Shown: positions 30,424 to 39,329, counted from the stretch's first letter. The stretch: 39,869 nt of DNA from DATEOR01 sp046733475 (GCA_046733475.1 JBKPPF010000059.1:1-39869), one strand, 5' to 3'. A program made the numbers and translations. The notes: generated by a model not told the origin, from the letters alone.

Positions 30424-32088
30424 GTGACAGGAAAGAGATTGCTTCTGCTCGTCGTCGGCTTGCTCGGCGCATTCGCGCTCGTCGCCGCTGGTTGCGGTGG
30501 CGGTAACGAAGAGTCGAGCGGTGGCACGAGCAGCGGCGGCGGCGAAACAGGGACAGCCGCCAATCAGACGATGACGATCGCTTGGGGAGCGGAGCCGCCT
30601 TCGCTGGATCCGGGCCTCGCGACCGACACGACGTCGTCGAATGTTCTTCTGAACATCATGGACCCGATCGTTCGGTTGGATCCGAAGACAGAGGAAGCAG
30701 TCCCCGCTCTCGCCGAGAGCTGGGATGTCAGCCAGGACGGCAAGACGGTCACGTACCACCTGCGGCAGGACGGCAAGTGGACGAACGGCGATCCCGTCGT
30801 TGCGAGCGACTTCGTCTACTCCTGGAAGAGGACGCTTTCGCCCGAGCTGGCCGCCGACTACGCCTACCAGCTGTATGGCATCGTCGGCGCAATCGACTAC
30901 AACGGCTGCTCGAAGAACTGCGACTCGCTCGCGGACAAGGTCGGCGTCGAGGCGCCGGACGACTACACGCTGGTCGTGCACCTCACCTCTGCGCAGCCAT
31001 GGTTCGTCCAGCAGTCGGCACATACGGCTTTCCTCGCCGTGAACAAGTCGGCGGTGGAGCAGTTCGGCGATAAGTGGACGGAGGCGGACAACATCGTCAC
31101 CGACGGCCCGTTCAAGGTCGCCAAGTGGGAGCACGACGCCGAGCTCGACCTCGTGAAGTGGGATGAGTGGCGCGACGCCGACTCGGTCACTCTCACGAGC
31201 GTGCCCGGCAAGATCATCGTCGACGGCACGACGCGGGTGCAGGCGTTCGAGTCCGGCGAGGTCGACGTCTTCGACGGCGCCGGCATCCCGCCCGACGAGA
31301 TCGCCCGCCTGAAGGAAACGCCTGAGTACGAGGCCTATCCCGCACTCGCAACGTACTACTACGGCTTCAACATCAAGAACATCTCCGACATTCACGAGCG
31401 GCGCGCTCTGTCGCTCGCCGTGAACCGGCAGGAGATCATCGACCAGGTCGCCCAGGCGGACCAGATCCCGGCAACGGGTATGTCGCCGCAGGGCATCTCC
31501 GGCTTCGACACGATCAATCCTGACTCGCCTTGGACGCCCGCAGCTGGCGATCTCGACCAGGCGAAGGACGAGCTGTCGCAGGCCGCGAGCCCGAAGACGG
31601 ACATCAACCTGTTCTTCAACGATGCTCCGGGCCACAAGGAGATCGCCACCGCCATCCAGGCACAGTGGTCCGATCTCGGGATCAACAGCACACTGAAGCA
31701 GCAGGAGTGGGCGCAGTACCTCGAGTTCCTCGGCCCGCCGCCCAACACGGCGGTCGACGTGTATCGCCTCGGGTGGGTCTACGACTTCCCGGATGCGATC
31801 AACGGGCTCGAGCTCTGGACGTGCGACTCCGGCAACAACAACACGAACTACTGCGACAAGGACTTCGACGCCCTCGTTGCGAAGGCTCGTGAGACTCCGG
31901 ACGACACGGCTCGGTTCGACATCTACGCACAGCTTGAGGACAAGCTGTTCGGCCAGGACGGCGCGCTGCCGATCCTGCCGATCTACTGGTACACGTATCC
32001 GAACCTCGAGAAGCTCTCGGTGAAGGACACGTTCAACATCAGCCCGCTCGACCAGTTCGACCTCACCCAGGTGGTGGTGAAGGGCTAG
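30424..32088 (+). CDS. Peptide ABC transporter substrate-binding lipoprotein (OppA/DppA family)
   Basis: A 554-residue exported lipoprotein from a GTG. The signal peptide ends in a lipobox LVAAGC with the lipidated Cys at 24, followed by a Gly/Ser-rich linker. The family-5 solute-binding pattern is seen in AWGAEPPSLDPGLATDT, VTYHLRQDGKWTNGDPVVASDFVYSWKR (in parts), and RRALSLAVNRQEIIDQV. Length and the downstream dppBCDF-type genes indicate oligopeptide or dipeptide uptake. A strong terminator after it should make this protein more abundant than the permeases. Confidence 0.93.
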   Translation: MTGKRLLLLVVGLLGAFALVAAGCGGGNEESSGGTSSGGGETGTAANQTMTIAWGAEPPSLDPGLATDTTSSNVLLNIMDPIVRLDPKTEEAVPALAESWDVSQDGKTVTYHLRQDGKWTNGDPVVASDFVYSWKRTLSPELAADYAYQLYGIVGAIDYNGCSKNCDSLADKVGVEAPDDYTLVVHLTSAQPWFVQQSAHTAFLAVNKSAVEQFGDKWTEADNIVTDGPFKVAKWEHDAELDLVKWDEWRDADSVTLTSVPGKIIVDGTTRVQAFESGEVDVFDGAGIPPDEIARLKETPEYEAYPALATYYYGFNIKNISDIHERRALSLAVNRQEIIDQVAQADQIPATGMSPQGISGFDTINPDSPWTPAAGDLDQAKDELSQAASPKTDINLFFNDAPGHKEIATAIQAQWSDLGINSTLKQQEWAQYLEFLGPPPNTAVDVYRLGWVYDFPDAINGLELWTCDSGNNNTNYCDKDFDALVAKARETPDDTARFDIYAQLEDKLFGQDGALPILPIYWYTYPNLEKLSVKDTFNISPLDQFDLTQVVVKG

Positions 32089-32113
32089 CCGGGCAAGCAG
32101 AACGTAAGGGATA

Positions 32114-32147
32114 GGCGGGGCGCTTGGGCGCCCCGCCCCCCTTTTTT
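32114..32147 (+). terminator. Intrinsic terminator/attenuator after the binding-protein gene
   Basis: GGCGGGGCGC (32114-32123) pairs with GCGCCCCGCC (32128-32137) around a TTGG loop and is followed by CCCC and TTTTTT. It lies between the binding-protein and permease genes, so most transcripts should stop here. Confidence 0.9.
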
Positions 32148-32157
32148 CGATTCATCG

Positions 32158-32186
32158 TTGCGAACTGACCTCAATCGGGTAAACAT
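32158..32186 (+). promoter_or_regulatory. Candidate promoter of the permease/ATPase genes
   Basis: TTGCGA (32158-32163) is followed after 16 bp by TAAACA (or after 17 bp by AAACAT), ending 10-11 nt before the ATG at 32197. No ribosome site precedes this ATG. It would allow permease expression independent of the binding protein upstream. Confidence 0.35.
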
Positions 32187-32196
32187 TCAGACTTAG

Positions 32197-33135
32197 ATGG
32201 CCACGTTCATCATCCGAAGAATCATCTGGACGATCCCGGTCATCCTCCTCGTCATCTTCATGACCTTCGTGATGATGAGGCAGATCGGCGGCAATCCATT
32301 TCGCAAGACCGAGCGAAACGTGCCGCCCGCGATCCAGGCGAACCTCGAGCGGAAGTTCAACCTCGACAAGCCCTGGTACCAGCAGTACGTCTACTACGTC
32401 AAGGACGTGGCCACGTTCGACCTCGGGCCTTCGATGTCGCAGCGCACGCGCACGGTCAACGACATCATCAAGGACGGCTTCCCGAAGTCTTTGAAGCTGG
32501 GCATCCTCGCGTTCCTCTGGGCGGTTGTCCTCGGTATTCCGTTAGGCGTCCTGGCCGCGCTCAAGCCGAACTCGATCTTCGACTACTTCGCGATGTTCTT
32601 CTCGACCATCGGCTTCGCGTTACCGAGCTTCTTCGTCGCCACGCTGCTCATCTACTACGTGGCGCTGAAGTGGGGTCTCGTGCCCACGAACGGGTGGCCG
32701 CAGGGTTTCTTTCAGTTCGACGACCGCGTGATCCTGCCCTCGTTCGCGCTCGGCCTCTTCCCAATGGCCTACTTCGCGCGGCTGGTTCGCGGCTCGATGC
32801 TCGAAACGATGCAGCAGGACTACGTGCGCACGGCGAGGGCGAAGGGTCTTCCCTATAAGCGGGTCATCGGGCTGCACGTGCTGCGGAACTCCCTAATCCC
32901 GGCCGTGACGGCGACGGCGCCGCTCCTCGGCCTCATCATCACGGGCACGTTCATCATCGAGATCATCTTCTCGATCCCCGGCATCGGCCGCTACTTCATC
33001 AACTCGGTCTTCAACCGAGACTTCTCCGTCGTGATGGGGATCACCGTTCTCACGTCGCTGATAATCATCGTTGCGAACCTCTTCGTGGACATCATGTACG
33101 GCATCCTCGACCCGAGAACGAGGGAGGTCCGCTAG
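32197..33135 (+). CDS. Peptide ABC transporter permease (DppB type)
   Basis: A 312-residue inner-membrane protein with six helices. The N-terminal IIRRIIWTIPVILLVIFMTF helix and long first periplasmic loop are typical of DppB/OppB, and the ATPase-docking EAA loop is DYVRTARAKGLPYKRVIGLH. It pairs with the DppC-type permease encoded next, whose GTG shares one base with this stop codon. The substrate is probably short peptides, following the binding protein. Confidence 0.92.
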   Translation: MATFIIRRIIWTIPVILLVIFMTFVMMRQIGGNPFRKTERNVPPAIQANLERKFNLDKPWYQQYVYYVKDVATFDLGPSMSQRTRTVNDIIKDGFPKSLKLGILAFLWAVVLGIPLGVLAALKPNSIFDYFAMFFSTIGFALPSFFVATLLIYYVALKWGLVPTNGWPQGFFQFDDRVILPSFALGLFPMAYFARLVRGSMLETMQQDYVRTARAKGLPYKRVIGLHVLRNSLIPAVTATAPLLGLIITGTFIIEIIFSIPGIGRYFINSVFNRDFSVVMGITVLTSLIIIVANLFVDIMYGILDPRTREVR

Positions 33136-34109
33136 TGGCCGTGGACCGGCGCGAAGCCGCCGTCCCGGTCGCCGCCCCTCCGGCGCCGGCCACCCAACAC
33201 GCGGCCGGCGCGGCGATTCGCCAGTCCAGCCTTTGGCAGGACGCCTGGCGGCGCTTCGTTCAGAACAAGGGTGCGGTCGTCGCCGCCATCGTCTTCGTCA
33301 TCATCTGCCTCTACTGCCTGCTGATCCCGGGCTTCTGGAAGATCCCGGGGATCTGGACGTCGCTCAAGGACTACGACCCGAACGCGGTCGACTTCTCCCA
33401 GTCCTACGCTGGCTTCAGCCTCGACCACCCGTTCTCGACCGACAAGTTCGGCCGGGACCTCTTCGCCCGGGTCGCTCAGGGCGGCCAGATCTCGATCGCT
33501 ATCGGCTTCGCGGCCACCTTCATGATTCTCGTCATCGGCGTCCTCTACGGCTCGATCTCGGGCTTCGTCGGCGGCAGACTCGACAACGGAATGATGCGCT
33601 TCCTCGACGCGCTCTACGGGCTCCCGTATCTGCCGTTCGCGATCATCACGACGCAGATCTTGAGCCCTTCGGGCTCGGTGAGCGTCTGGACGATGGTCGT
33701 GGCGCTCACGATCGCGAGCTGGTTCACCGCAGCGCGCGTCGTCAGGGGCCAGGTGATCACGCTGAAGGAGAACGACTACGTGCGGGCGGCCAAGGCGGTC
33801 GGAGCGCGCTGGTATCGAGTGCTCGCGCGCCACCTCCTGCCGAACACGCTCGGCATCCTCGTGATCGCGATCTTCCTCGAGCTCCCAGGTGTCGTCCTCG
33901 GCGAAGCGTTCCTCAGCTTCATCGGTCTCGGCATCAACCCGCCTACGGCATCCTGGGGGTCGATTGCCCAGGACGGCCGCGAGGCGTACCGCCTCCATCC
34001 GGAAGTGCTCTTCATCCCGTGCCTCGCGATCGCCACGCTCGTGCTGTGCGCGAACTTCATCGCTGACGGCCTCCGCGACGCACTCGATCCGCGCACGCGG
34101 GAGACTTAG
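33135..34109 (+). CDS. Peptide ABC transporter permease (DppC type)
   Basis: A 324-residue permease from a GTG. A Pro/Ala-rich N-terminal cytoplasmic tail (about 1-35) precedes the first helix (VVAAIVFVIICLYCLLIP). The periplasmic segment HPFSTDKFGRDLFARV and the EAA loop DYVRAAKAVGARWYRVLARH match DppC/OppC. It completes the membrane channel with the DppB-type partner. The next gene starts 1 nt after its stop. Confidence 0.92.
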   Translation: MAVDRREAAVPVAAPPAPATQHAAGAAIRQSSLWQDAWRRFVQNKGAVVAAIVFVIICLYCLLIPGFWKIPGIWTSLKDYDPNAVDFSQSYAGFSLDHPFSTDKFGRDLFARVAQGGQISIAIGFAATFMILVIGVLYGSISGFVGGRLDNGMMRFLDALYGLPYLPFAIITTQILSPSGSVSVWTMVVALTIASWFTAARVVRGQVITLKENDYVRAAKAVGARWYRVLARHLLPNTLGILVIAIFLELPGVVLGEAFLSFIGLGINPPTASWGSIAQDGREAYRLHPEVLFIPCLAIATLVLCANFIADGLRDALDPRTRET

Positions 34110-34110
34110 T

Positions 34111-35130
34111 TTGGCCCTCCTCGAGGTCAACGACCTCAAGACGCACTTCTTCACGCGCGAGGGCGTTGTGCAGGCGGTGGACGGCGTCAGCTTTTCGTTG
34201 GAAAAGGGGAAGACGCTCGGCATCGTCGGAGAGTCCGGCTGCGGGAAGTCGGTCACCGCGCTCTCGATCATGGGCCTCATCCCGAAGCCGCCGGCGAAGA
34301 TCGTCGGCGGCGAGGTGCTCTTCGACGGCGAGGACCTGACGAAGCTGTCGGAAGGGGCGATGCAGCACATCCGCGGCAACGAGGTCGCGATGATCTTCCA
34401 GGACCCGATGACCTCGCTGAACCCGACCCTGAAGATCGGGACGCAGATCACGGAGACGATCCTCGCGCACCGGGACGTCTCGAAGCAGGAGGCCCGGAAG
34501 CGCGCAGTCGACCTCCTCGACGAGGTCGGGATTCCGCGCGCGGCTGAGCGGCTCGACGACTATCCACATCGCTTCTCCGGCGGCATGAGGCAGCGCGTGA
34601 TGATCGCGATCGCGCTCTCGTGCAGCCCGCGTCTCCTGATCGCCGACGAGCCGACGACGGCGCTCGACGTCACGATCCAGGCCCAGATCCTCGATCTCCT
34701 TGACGCGCTCCGGCAGGAGCACGACATGGCCATGATCCTCATCACGCACGACATGGGCGTCGTGGCCGAGACCGCGGACGACGTGATGATCATGTACGCG
34801 GGCCAGATCGTCGAGCAGGCCTCGGGCTATGAGCTCTTCGACAACCCGGAGCACCCCTACACGGAGGCACTCCTCGGCGCGCTGCCACAGCTCGAGGGCG
34901 ACGAGCGCGAGATCCGTGAGGGCCGCCTCACAGCGATCCCGGGCCGCCCGCCCGACCTCGTGAACCCGCCCGAAGCCTGCCGCTTCGCCGCGCGCTGCCC
35001 GTACTCGAGCTACGACGACACATGCTCGACGGTCGAGCCGCAGCTGCGCGAGATCCGTCCCGGCCACTGGGTGCGGAGCGCACATCCGACCAGCGACCGT
35101 TCGGGCGAGCGCGAGACGGTGACCGCGTGA
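34111..35130 (+). CDS. Peptide ABC transporter ATPase (DppD type)
   Basis: 339 residues from a TTG at 34111. Walker A is GESGCGKS (40-47), the ABC signature is FSGGMRQR, and Walker B is LLIADEPTTALD. The C-terminal oligopeptide-transporter extension has three Cys (EACRFAARC and DTC). The fourth Cys usually seen in this extension is absent (GHWVRSAHP), so an iron-sulfur cluster of the type reported in a DppD is doubtful. It forms a heterodimer with the DppF-type ATPase whose GTG overlaps this stop. Confidence 0.93.
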   Translation: MALLEVNDLKTHFFTREGVVQAVDGVSFSLEKGKTLGIVGESGCGKSVTALSIMGLIPKPPAKIVGGEVLFDGEDLTKLSEGAMQHIRGNEVAMIFQDPMTSLNPTLKIGTQITETILAHRDVSKQEARKRAVDLLDEVGIPRAAERLDDYPHRFSGGMRQRVMIAIALSCSPRLLIADEPTTALDVTIQAQILDLLDALRQEHDMAMILITHDMGVVAETADDVMIMYAGQIVEQASGYELFDNPEHPYTEALLGALPQLEGDEREIREGRLTAIPGRPPDLVNPPEACRFAARCPYSSYDDTCSTVEPQLREIRPGHWVRSAHPTSDRSGERETVTA

Positions 35131-36026
35131 GCTCAGAGTCGTACTCCTCGAACGGCGCGCTCCTCAAGGTCGACAACCTCGAGAAGCACTTCCCAATCCG
35201 GCGCGGGATCATCTGGGAGAAGACCGTCGGCGCGGTGAAGGCCGTCGACGGGGTCAGCTTCGAGGTCGCGGAGGGCGAGACCCTCGGGCTCGTCGGCGAG
35301 TCCGGCTCGGGCAAGTCGACGACTGGCTACTGCATCCTCCAGCTCGTCAAGCCGACCTCGGGCTCCATCAACTTCATGGGCAAGGAGCTCACCGATCTCC
35401 CTCGTGAGGAGCTGCGCAGGATGCGGCGCGAGATGCAGATCGTCTTCCAGGACCCTTACGCGTCGCTGGATCCCCGGATGACCGTCGGCGGCATCGTGGC
35501 GGAGCCGCTCGAGGTGCACGGGATCGGCACGCGGCGCAGCCGCGGCGAGCAGGTTCGCAAGCTGCTCGACATCGTCGGCTTCAACCCGAACTTCACCAAC
35601 CGCTATCCGCACGAGTTCTCGGGAGGCCAGCGGCAGCGCATTGGCGTCGCACGCGCACTTGCGCTCAACCCGAAGCTGATCGTGTGCGACGAGCCGGTCT
35701 CTGCCCTGGACGTCTCGATCCAGGCGCAGATCCTCAACCTGCTGAAGGACCTGCAGCGAGACTTCGGCCTCACCTACCTCTTCATCTCCCACGACCTCGC
35801 GGTGGTGCGGACGATGAGCGACCGGATCGCGGTCATGAACCAGGGGAAGCTCGTCGAGGTCGGGACCGCCGAGCAGGTCTACCACGAGCCCAGGGACGAG
35901 TACACCAAGGCGCTGTTCGCCGCCGTGCCCGTCCCGGACCCGCACCGCCAGCGGGAGCGCAAGGCGGAACGCGCTCGGATCCGCGAGGAATCCCGCGCCC
36001 AAACCGGCGACGGGGCTCTCGCTTAG
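35127..36026 (+). CDS. Peptide ABC transporter ATPase (DppF type)
   Basis: 299 residues from a GTG overlapping the dppD-like stop. Walker A is GESGSGKS, the signature is FSGGQRQR, and Walker B is LIVCDEPVSALD. The start LLKVDNLEKHFPIRRGI is typical of DppF/OppF. The C-terminus ends soon after the nucleotide domain in an Arg/Glu-rich tail (RQRERKAERARIREE) without the Cys-bearing extension. It powers peptide import with DppD. It ends the transporter operon. Confidence 0.93.
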   Translation: MSSESYSSNGALLKVDNLEKHFPIRRGIIWEKTVGAVKAVDGVSFEVAEGETLGLVGESGSGKSTTGYCILQLVKPTSGSINFMGKELTDLPREELRRMRREMQIVFQDPYASLDPRMTVGGIVAEPLEVHGIGTRRSRGEQVRKLLDIVGFNPNFTNRYPHEFSGGQRQRIGVARALALNPKLIVCDEPVSALDVSIQAQILNLLKDLQRDFGLTYLFISHDLAVVRTMSDRIAVMNQGKLVEVGTAEQVYHEPRDEYTKALFAAVPVPDPHRQRERKAERARIREESRAQTGDGALA

Positions 36027-36060
36027 CCCGCGAAGCCTTTTTCTAACTCCTCGGCTCGGC

Positions 36061-36066
36061 TATCGT
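36061..36066 (+). promoter_or_regulatory. -10 element (TATCGT) of the zf-HC2 gene
   Basis: It ends 10 nt before the ATG at 36077 and predicts a leader of about 4 nt, without a clear ribosome site. It lies in the 50-nt gap after the transporter genes. Confidence 0.4.
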
Positions 36067-36076
36067 CACAGAGAAT

Positions 36077-36550
36077 ATGGCCGGCGAAGCGCTCTCACCG
36101 CGCGATGGTCGCTGCGAGCGTGCCCGCCAATGGGCATCGCTCCAGCTGGACGGCGAGCTCTCCGAGCTCGAAGACTCGCTGCTCGAAAAGCATCTGGAAG
36201 GGTGCTCGAGCTGCAGCGCGTTCGCAGTGCGGCTGGCGGCGACCGCGGAGGCCGTGCGCGCCGTGCCGTTCGAGCGGCCTGAGATCTCCTACCCGCGCTT
36301 CGAGCGCCCGGTCATCCGGCTTCCGGTCGGCAGGCGGGTGGCGATCGTCGCAGTTGCGGCGGCGGCTGCGCTCGGTGCGTTCGTGGGCTCTTCGCTGCAG
36401 AAGCCGGCGACCGCCCCGGCGCCCAGCCGAGGCCCGCAGCTCAGCTTCCGCACCGACCAGAATCTGCTCCGCCAGCTGCCTCACCAGACGAAGCAGCCGG
36501 CGCCCCAGCCCGCACACGTTCCCGGCCAGCCCCCCGAGGGCTTCGTCTAG
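36077..36550 (+). CDS. Putative anti-sigma factor-like zf-HC2 membrane protein
   Basis: A 157-residue protein. The N-terminal zinc-finger-like domain has Cys13 and the His39-x3-Cys43-x2-Cys46 set (KHLEGCSSC) of zf-HC2/ZAS anti-sigma factors. One membrane helix follows (about 90-110, VAIVAVAAAAALGAFVGS) and then a short Pro/Gln-rich outer tail. ZAS proteins hold ECF sigma factors inactive, but no sigma gene is nearby, so the partner is unknown or the domain has another job. It sits alone between the peptide transporter and atpD. Confidence 0.78.
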   Translation: MAGEALSPRDGRCERARQWASLQLDGELSELEDSLLEKHLEGCSSCSAFAVRLAATAEAVRAVPFERPEISYPRFERPVIRLPVGRRVAIVAVAAAAALGAFVGSSLQKPATAPAPSRGPQLSFRTDQNLLRQLPHQTKQPAPQPAHVPGQPPEGFV

Positions 36551-36584
36551 TCGATTAGCGGGGGCTCGGCCCGAAGGGCTTGGA

Positions 36585-36590
36585 TAGACT
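36585..36590 (+). promoter_or_regulatory. -10 element (TAGACT) upstream of atpD
   Basis: It predicts a start point near 36597 and a leader of about 20 nt holding a GGGGGA ribosome site before the ATG. A separate promoter is needed because atpD-atpC are detached from the rest of the atp genes. Confidence 0.4.
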
Positions 36591-36616
36591 GATCCCCGCA
36601 AGCGACCGGGGGATTC

Positions 36617-38113
36617 ATGGCTGACAACAACACGGGCAAGATCGTCGAGATCAAGGGCGTCGTCATCGACGCTGTCTTTCACGGGGGGCTCCCTTCCATC
36701 AACAACGCGCTCCGCATCGCGATGCCGAAGCAGGAGGGTCGAGACGCCTTCGATCTGATCGCGGAGGTGCAGCAGCACCTCGGCAACGACCGGGTCCGCG
36801 CGGTCGCCATGGACACCACGGACGGGCTCGCTCGCGGCATGGACGTGGAGGACACCGGGGCGCCGATCAGCGTTCCGGTCGGCGACGCCACCCTCGGCCG
36901 GATCTTCAACGTTCTCGGCGATGTCATCGACGAGGGCGACGACGTCAAGGCCGACGAGCGCTGGCCGATTCACCGGGATGCGCCGAGCTTCGAGGAGCTG
37001 CAGCCGACGACGGAGGTCTTCGAGACCGGGATCAAGGTCATCGACCTGCTCGCTCCCTACGTGAAGGGCGGCAAGGTCGGCCTGTTCGGCGGTGCCGGAG
37101 TCGGCAAGACCGTGCTCATCCAGGAGCTCATCCGCAACATCGCGGAGGAGCACGAGGGCCTCTCGGTCTTCGCCGGCGTGGGCGAGCGCTCGCGCGAGGG
37201 CAACGACCTCTGGCTCGAGATGAAGGAGTCGGGCGTGATCGAGAAGACCGCGCTCGTCTTCGGGCAGATGAACGAGCCGCCGGGAGCCCGCCTGCGCGTC
37301 GGCCTCTCCGGCCTGACCATGGCAGAGTACTTCCGCGAGCAGGGCCAGGACGTCCTCCTCTTCATCGACAACATCTTCCGCTTCGTGCAGGCAGGCTCGG
37401 AGGTGTCCGCCCTGCTCGGGCGCATGCCGAGCGCCGTCGGCTACCAGCCCACGCTCGCCACCGAGATGGGGCAGCTGCAGGAGCGCATCACCTCGACGCG
37501 CAAGGGCTCGGTCACGTCGGTGCAGGCGATCTACGTTCCCGCCGACGACCTCACCGACCCCGCGCCCGCGAACACCTTCGCGCATCTCGACTCGACGACA
37601 GTCCTCTCACGGGCCCTCACGGAGCAGGGGATCTACCCGGCGGTCGACCCGCTTGACTCGTTCTCGCGCGCGCTGCAACCGGATGTCGTCGGTGAGGAGC
37701 ACTACGAGACCGCGACGCGCGTGCAGGAACTTCTGCAGCGCTACCGCGAGCTGCAGGACATCATCGCCATCCTGGGCATGGACGAGCTCTCCGACGAGGA
37801 CAAACTCGTCGTCCAGCGCGCCCGCAAGGTGCAGCGCTTCCTCTCCCAGCCCTTCTTCGTTGCCGAAGCCTTCACGGGCACGCCCGGCAAGTACGTGAAG
37901 CTCGAGGACACCATCCGCGGCTTCATGGAGATCATCGCCGGCAAGCACGACGACCTGCCAGAGGGTGCCTTCTACATGGTTGGGACGATCGAAGAGGCGA
38001 TGGAGAAGGGCAAGGAGCTCGCCGGCGAGGGCGAGGACGAGCCGCAGGCATCGGAAGAAGAATCCGAATCGGAGACCGAGCCGGAGCCTGAGCCCGAGCC
38101 CGTGGCGGCCTAG
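36617..38113 (+). CDS. atpD: ATP synthase subunit beta with an acidic C-terminal tail
   Basis: A 498-residue catalytic F1 subunit. Walker A is GGAGVGKT (158-165), and GVGERSREGNDLW, the Walker B strand DVLLFIDNIFRF and the DELSDEDKL (DELSEED-like) lever region are all present. After the normal end near residue 470 comes a tail of alternating Glu with Asp, Ser and Pro (SESETEPEPEPEPVAA at the very end), absent from typical beta subunits. atpC begins directly after the stop. The gene is about 7.3 kb away from atpG, whose product it works with. Confidence 0.96.
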   Translation: MADNNTGKIVEIKGVVIDAVFHGGLPSINNALRIAMPKQEGRDAFDLIAEVQQHLGNDRVRAVAMDTTDGLARGMDVEDTGAPISVPVGDATLGRIFNVLGDVIDEGDDVKADERWPIHRDAPSFEELQPTTEVFETGIKVIDLLAPYVKGGKVGLFGGAGVGKTVLIQELIRNIAEEHEGLSVFAGVGERSREGNDLWLEMKESGVIEKTALVFGQMNEPPGARLRVGLSGLTMAEYFREQGQDVLLFIDNIFRFVQAGSEVSALLGRMPSAVGYQPTLATEMGQLQERITSTRKGSVTSVQAIYVPADDLTDPAPANTFAHLDSTTVLSRALTEQGIYPAVDPLDSFSRALQPDVVGEEHYETATRVQELLQRYRELQDIIAILGMDELSDEDKLVVQRARKVQRFLSQPFFVAEAFTGTPGKYVKLEDTIRGFMEIIAGKHDDLPEGAFYMVGTIEEAMEKGKELAGEGEDEPQASEEESESETEPEPEPEPVAA

Positions 38114-38539
38114 ATGGCCGCCGAAGGCGGCGTCCGCACGTTCGACCTCTCGGTCGTCACGCCTGACGGCGCGGCGTTCGAGGGCGAGGCCGAGATGGTA
38201 ATCGTCCCCGGTGCGGCCGGCGAGATCGGCGTTCTGGCCCGGCACGCTCCGCTCGTCGCCATGCTGAAGGCCGGCGAGATCCGCGTGAAGGCAGGGAACG
38301 ACTGGCAGTCCTTCGCGGCCGGGCCGGGCTACTTCAAGGTGCAGCAGGACCGCGCGATCGCGCTCGTGGACGACGCTGTGCGCGCCGAGGAGATCGATAT
38401 CGAAGAGGCGCGCCGCGAGGCGGAAGAGGCCCGCGCCGCGCTCGAGCGCGCGGATTCCGGCGACGAGGAGATCGACCGCTGGCACATGGAGCAGCGGCTC
38501 CAGCACGCCGAGAACAAGATCGCCGTCGCCGGGCGATGA
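38114..38539 (+). CDS. atpC: ATP synthase subunit epsilon
   Basis: A 141-residue rotor subunit and inhibitor. The N-terminal beta-sandwich is typical (VRTFDLSVVTPDGAAFEGEA, then VPGAAGEIGVLARHAPLVAML), followed by the two C-terminal helices (EIDIEEARREAEEARAALER and HMEQRLQHAENKIAVAG). The second helix is of the length that can insert into F1 and block hydrolysis. It starts immediately after the atpD stop and converges on the hydrolase gene 19 nt away. Confidence 0.94.
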   Translation: MAAEGGVRTFDLSVVTPDGAAFEGEAEMVIVPGAAGEIGVLARHAPLVAMLKAGEIRVKAGNDWQSFAAGPGYFKVQQDRAIALVDDAVRAEEIDIEEARREAEEARAALERADSGDEEIDRWHMEQRLQHAENKIAVAGR

Positions 38540-38558
38540 GCGCGTCGGCCGCGCAGGG

Positions 38559-39317
38559 CTAGCTCAGCTCGTCGAGCCAGTTGAGCAGGATGCGAGTCAC
38601 CTCTCCGGGGTTGTCCTGAAGGACGCCGTGCGTCGCGTTCGGGATCGGCACGATGCGTGCCTCAGGAAGTCCCACGCGGATCCGGTCGAGCGCCCGTTCG
38701 CGGATCGGCCGCAATTCGGCCGGCTCCGTCGCGTGAACGAGCAGAACAGGAATCCCACTCTCCCGGACCAGCGGGTAGAACGGTGGGCAGGGAGCCAGCC
38801 GTGAGGCGACCATTGCCGCCCCGATGACCTCGGGCGGCGCATCCCAAGACTCGCCTTCCTCCGCACCGCGGCGGAGCTCCTCGAGCTCGTCCTCGTAGTC
38901 GGTTTCGGGGTCGTAGTCGGGGTCGTCTTCGGCCACGAGGTAGGCGCCGTCCAGGAGAGCGAGCGCCCGCACGACCGAAGGAAAGCGCGCTGCGGTGTGC
39001 ACGCCCATGCTGGCGCCCCACGAAAACCCGATCCAGACCGCCGGCGCAATGCCCAGAGAGTCGAGAAGCCCGGCCGCCAGCTCGGCGAGCTTCGGCGCGG
39101 TGTACCCCCCGGGCTCGAGCGCGGGTGAGGCTCCGTAACCCGGCGCGTCGACGGCGAAGAACGTGTATCCGGCGGTCACGAGGGGAGGAGCGAGCACCGG
39201 CACCTCCTCGGTCCCTCCACCGCCTCCGTGCCAGTAGAAAAGCGGCTTCCCAGCCTGGTCGCCCCACTTCTGGATGCGCACCCGTGTGCCCTGCACTTCG
39301 ACGTCGCCGACTTCCAC
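38559..39317 (-). CDS. Alpha/beta hydrolase
   Basis: 252 residues from a GTG at 39317. An ATG at 39407 in the same frame would overlap the divergent ligase gene and add a non-conserved stretch, so it is disfavoured. The fold markers are the oxyanion HGGGGGTEE block (30-38), DAPGYGAS, the nucleophile elbow GFSWG with Ser99, and a C-terminal NATHGVL His. The acid residue near LLVHATEP is not a clear Asp. It is a cytoplasmic esterase or lipase-like hydrolase of unknown substrate. Confidence 0.8.
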   Translation of the reverse strand: MEVGDVEVQGTRVRIQKWGDQAGKPLFYWHGGGGGTEEVPVLAPPLVTAGYTFFAVDAPGYGASPALEPGGYTAPKLAELAAGLLDSLGIAPAVWIGFSWGASMGVHTAARFPSVVRALALLDGAYLVAEDDPDYDPETDYEDELEELRRGAEEGESWDAPPEVIGAAMVASRLAPCPPFYPLVRESGIPVLLVHATEPAELRPIRERALDRIRVGLPEARIVPIPNATHGVLQDNPGEVTRILLNWLDELS

Positions 39318-39323
39318 GGCCGC

Positions 39324-39329
39324 TATTGT
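39324..39329 (+). promoter_or_regulatory. -10 element (TATTGT) of the carboxylate-amine ligase gene
   Basis: It predicts a start point near 39336, about 4 nt before the GTG at 39340. It lies in the 22-bp gap between two divergent start codons. Confidence 0.4.
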
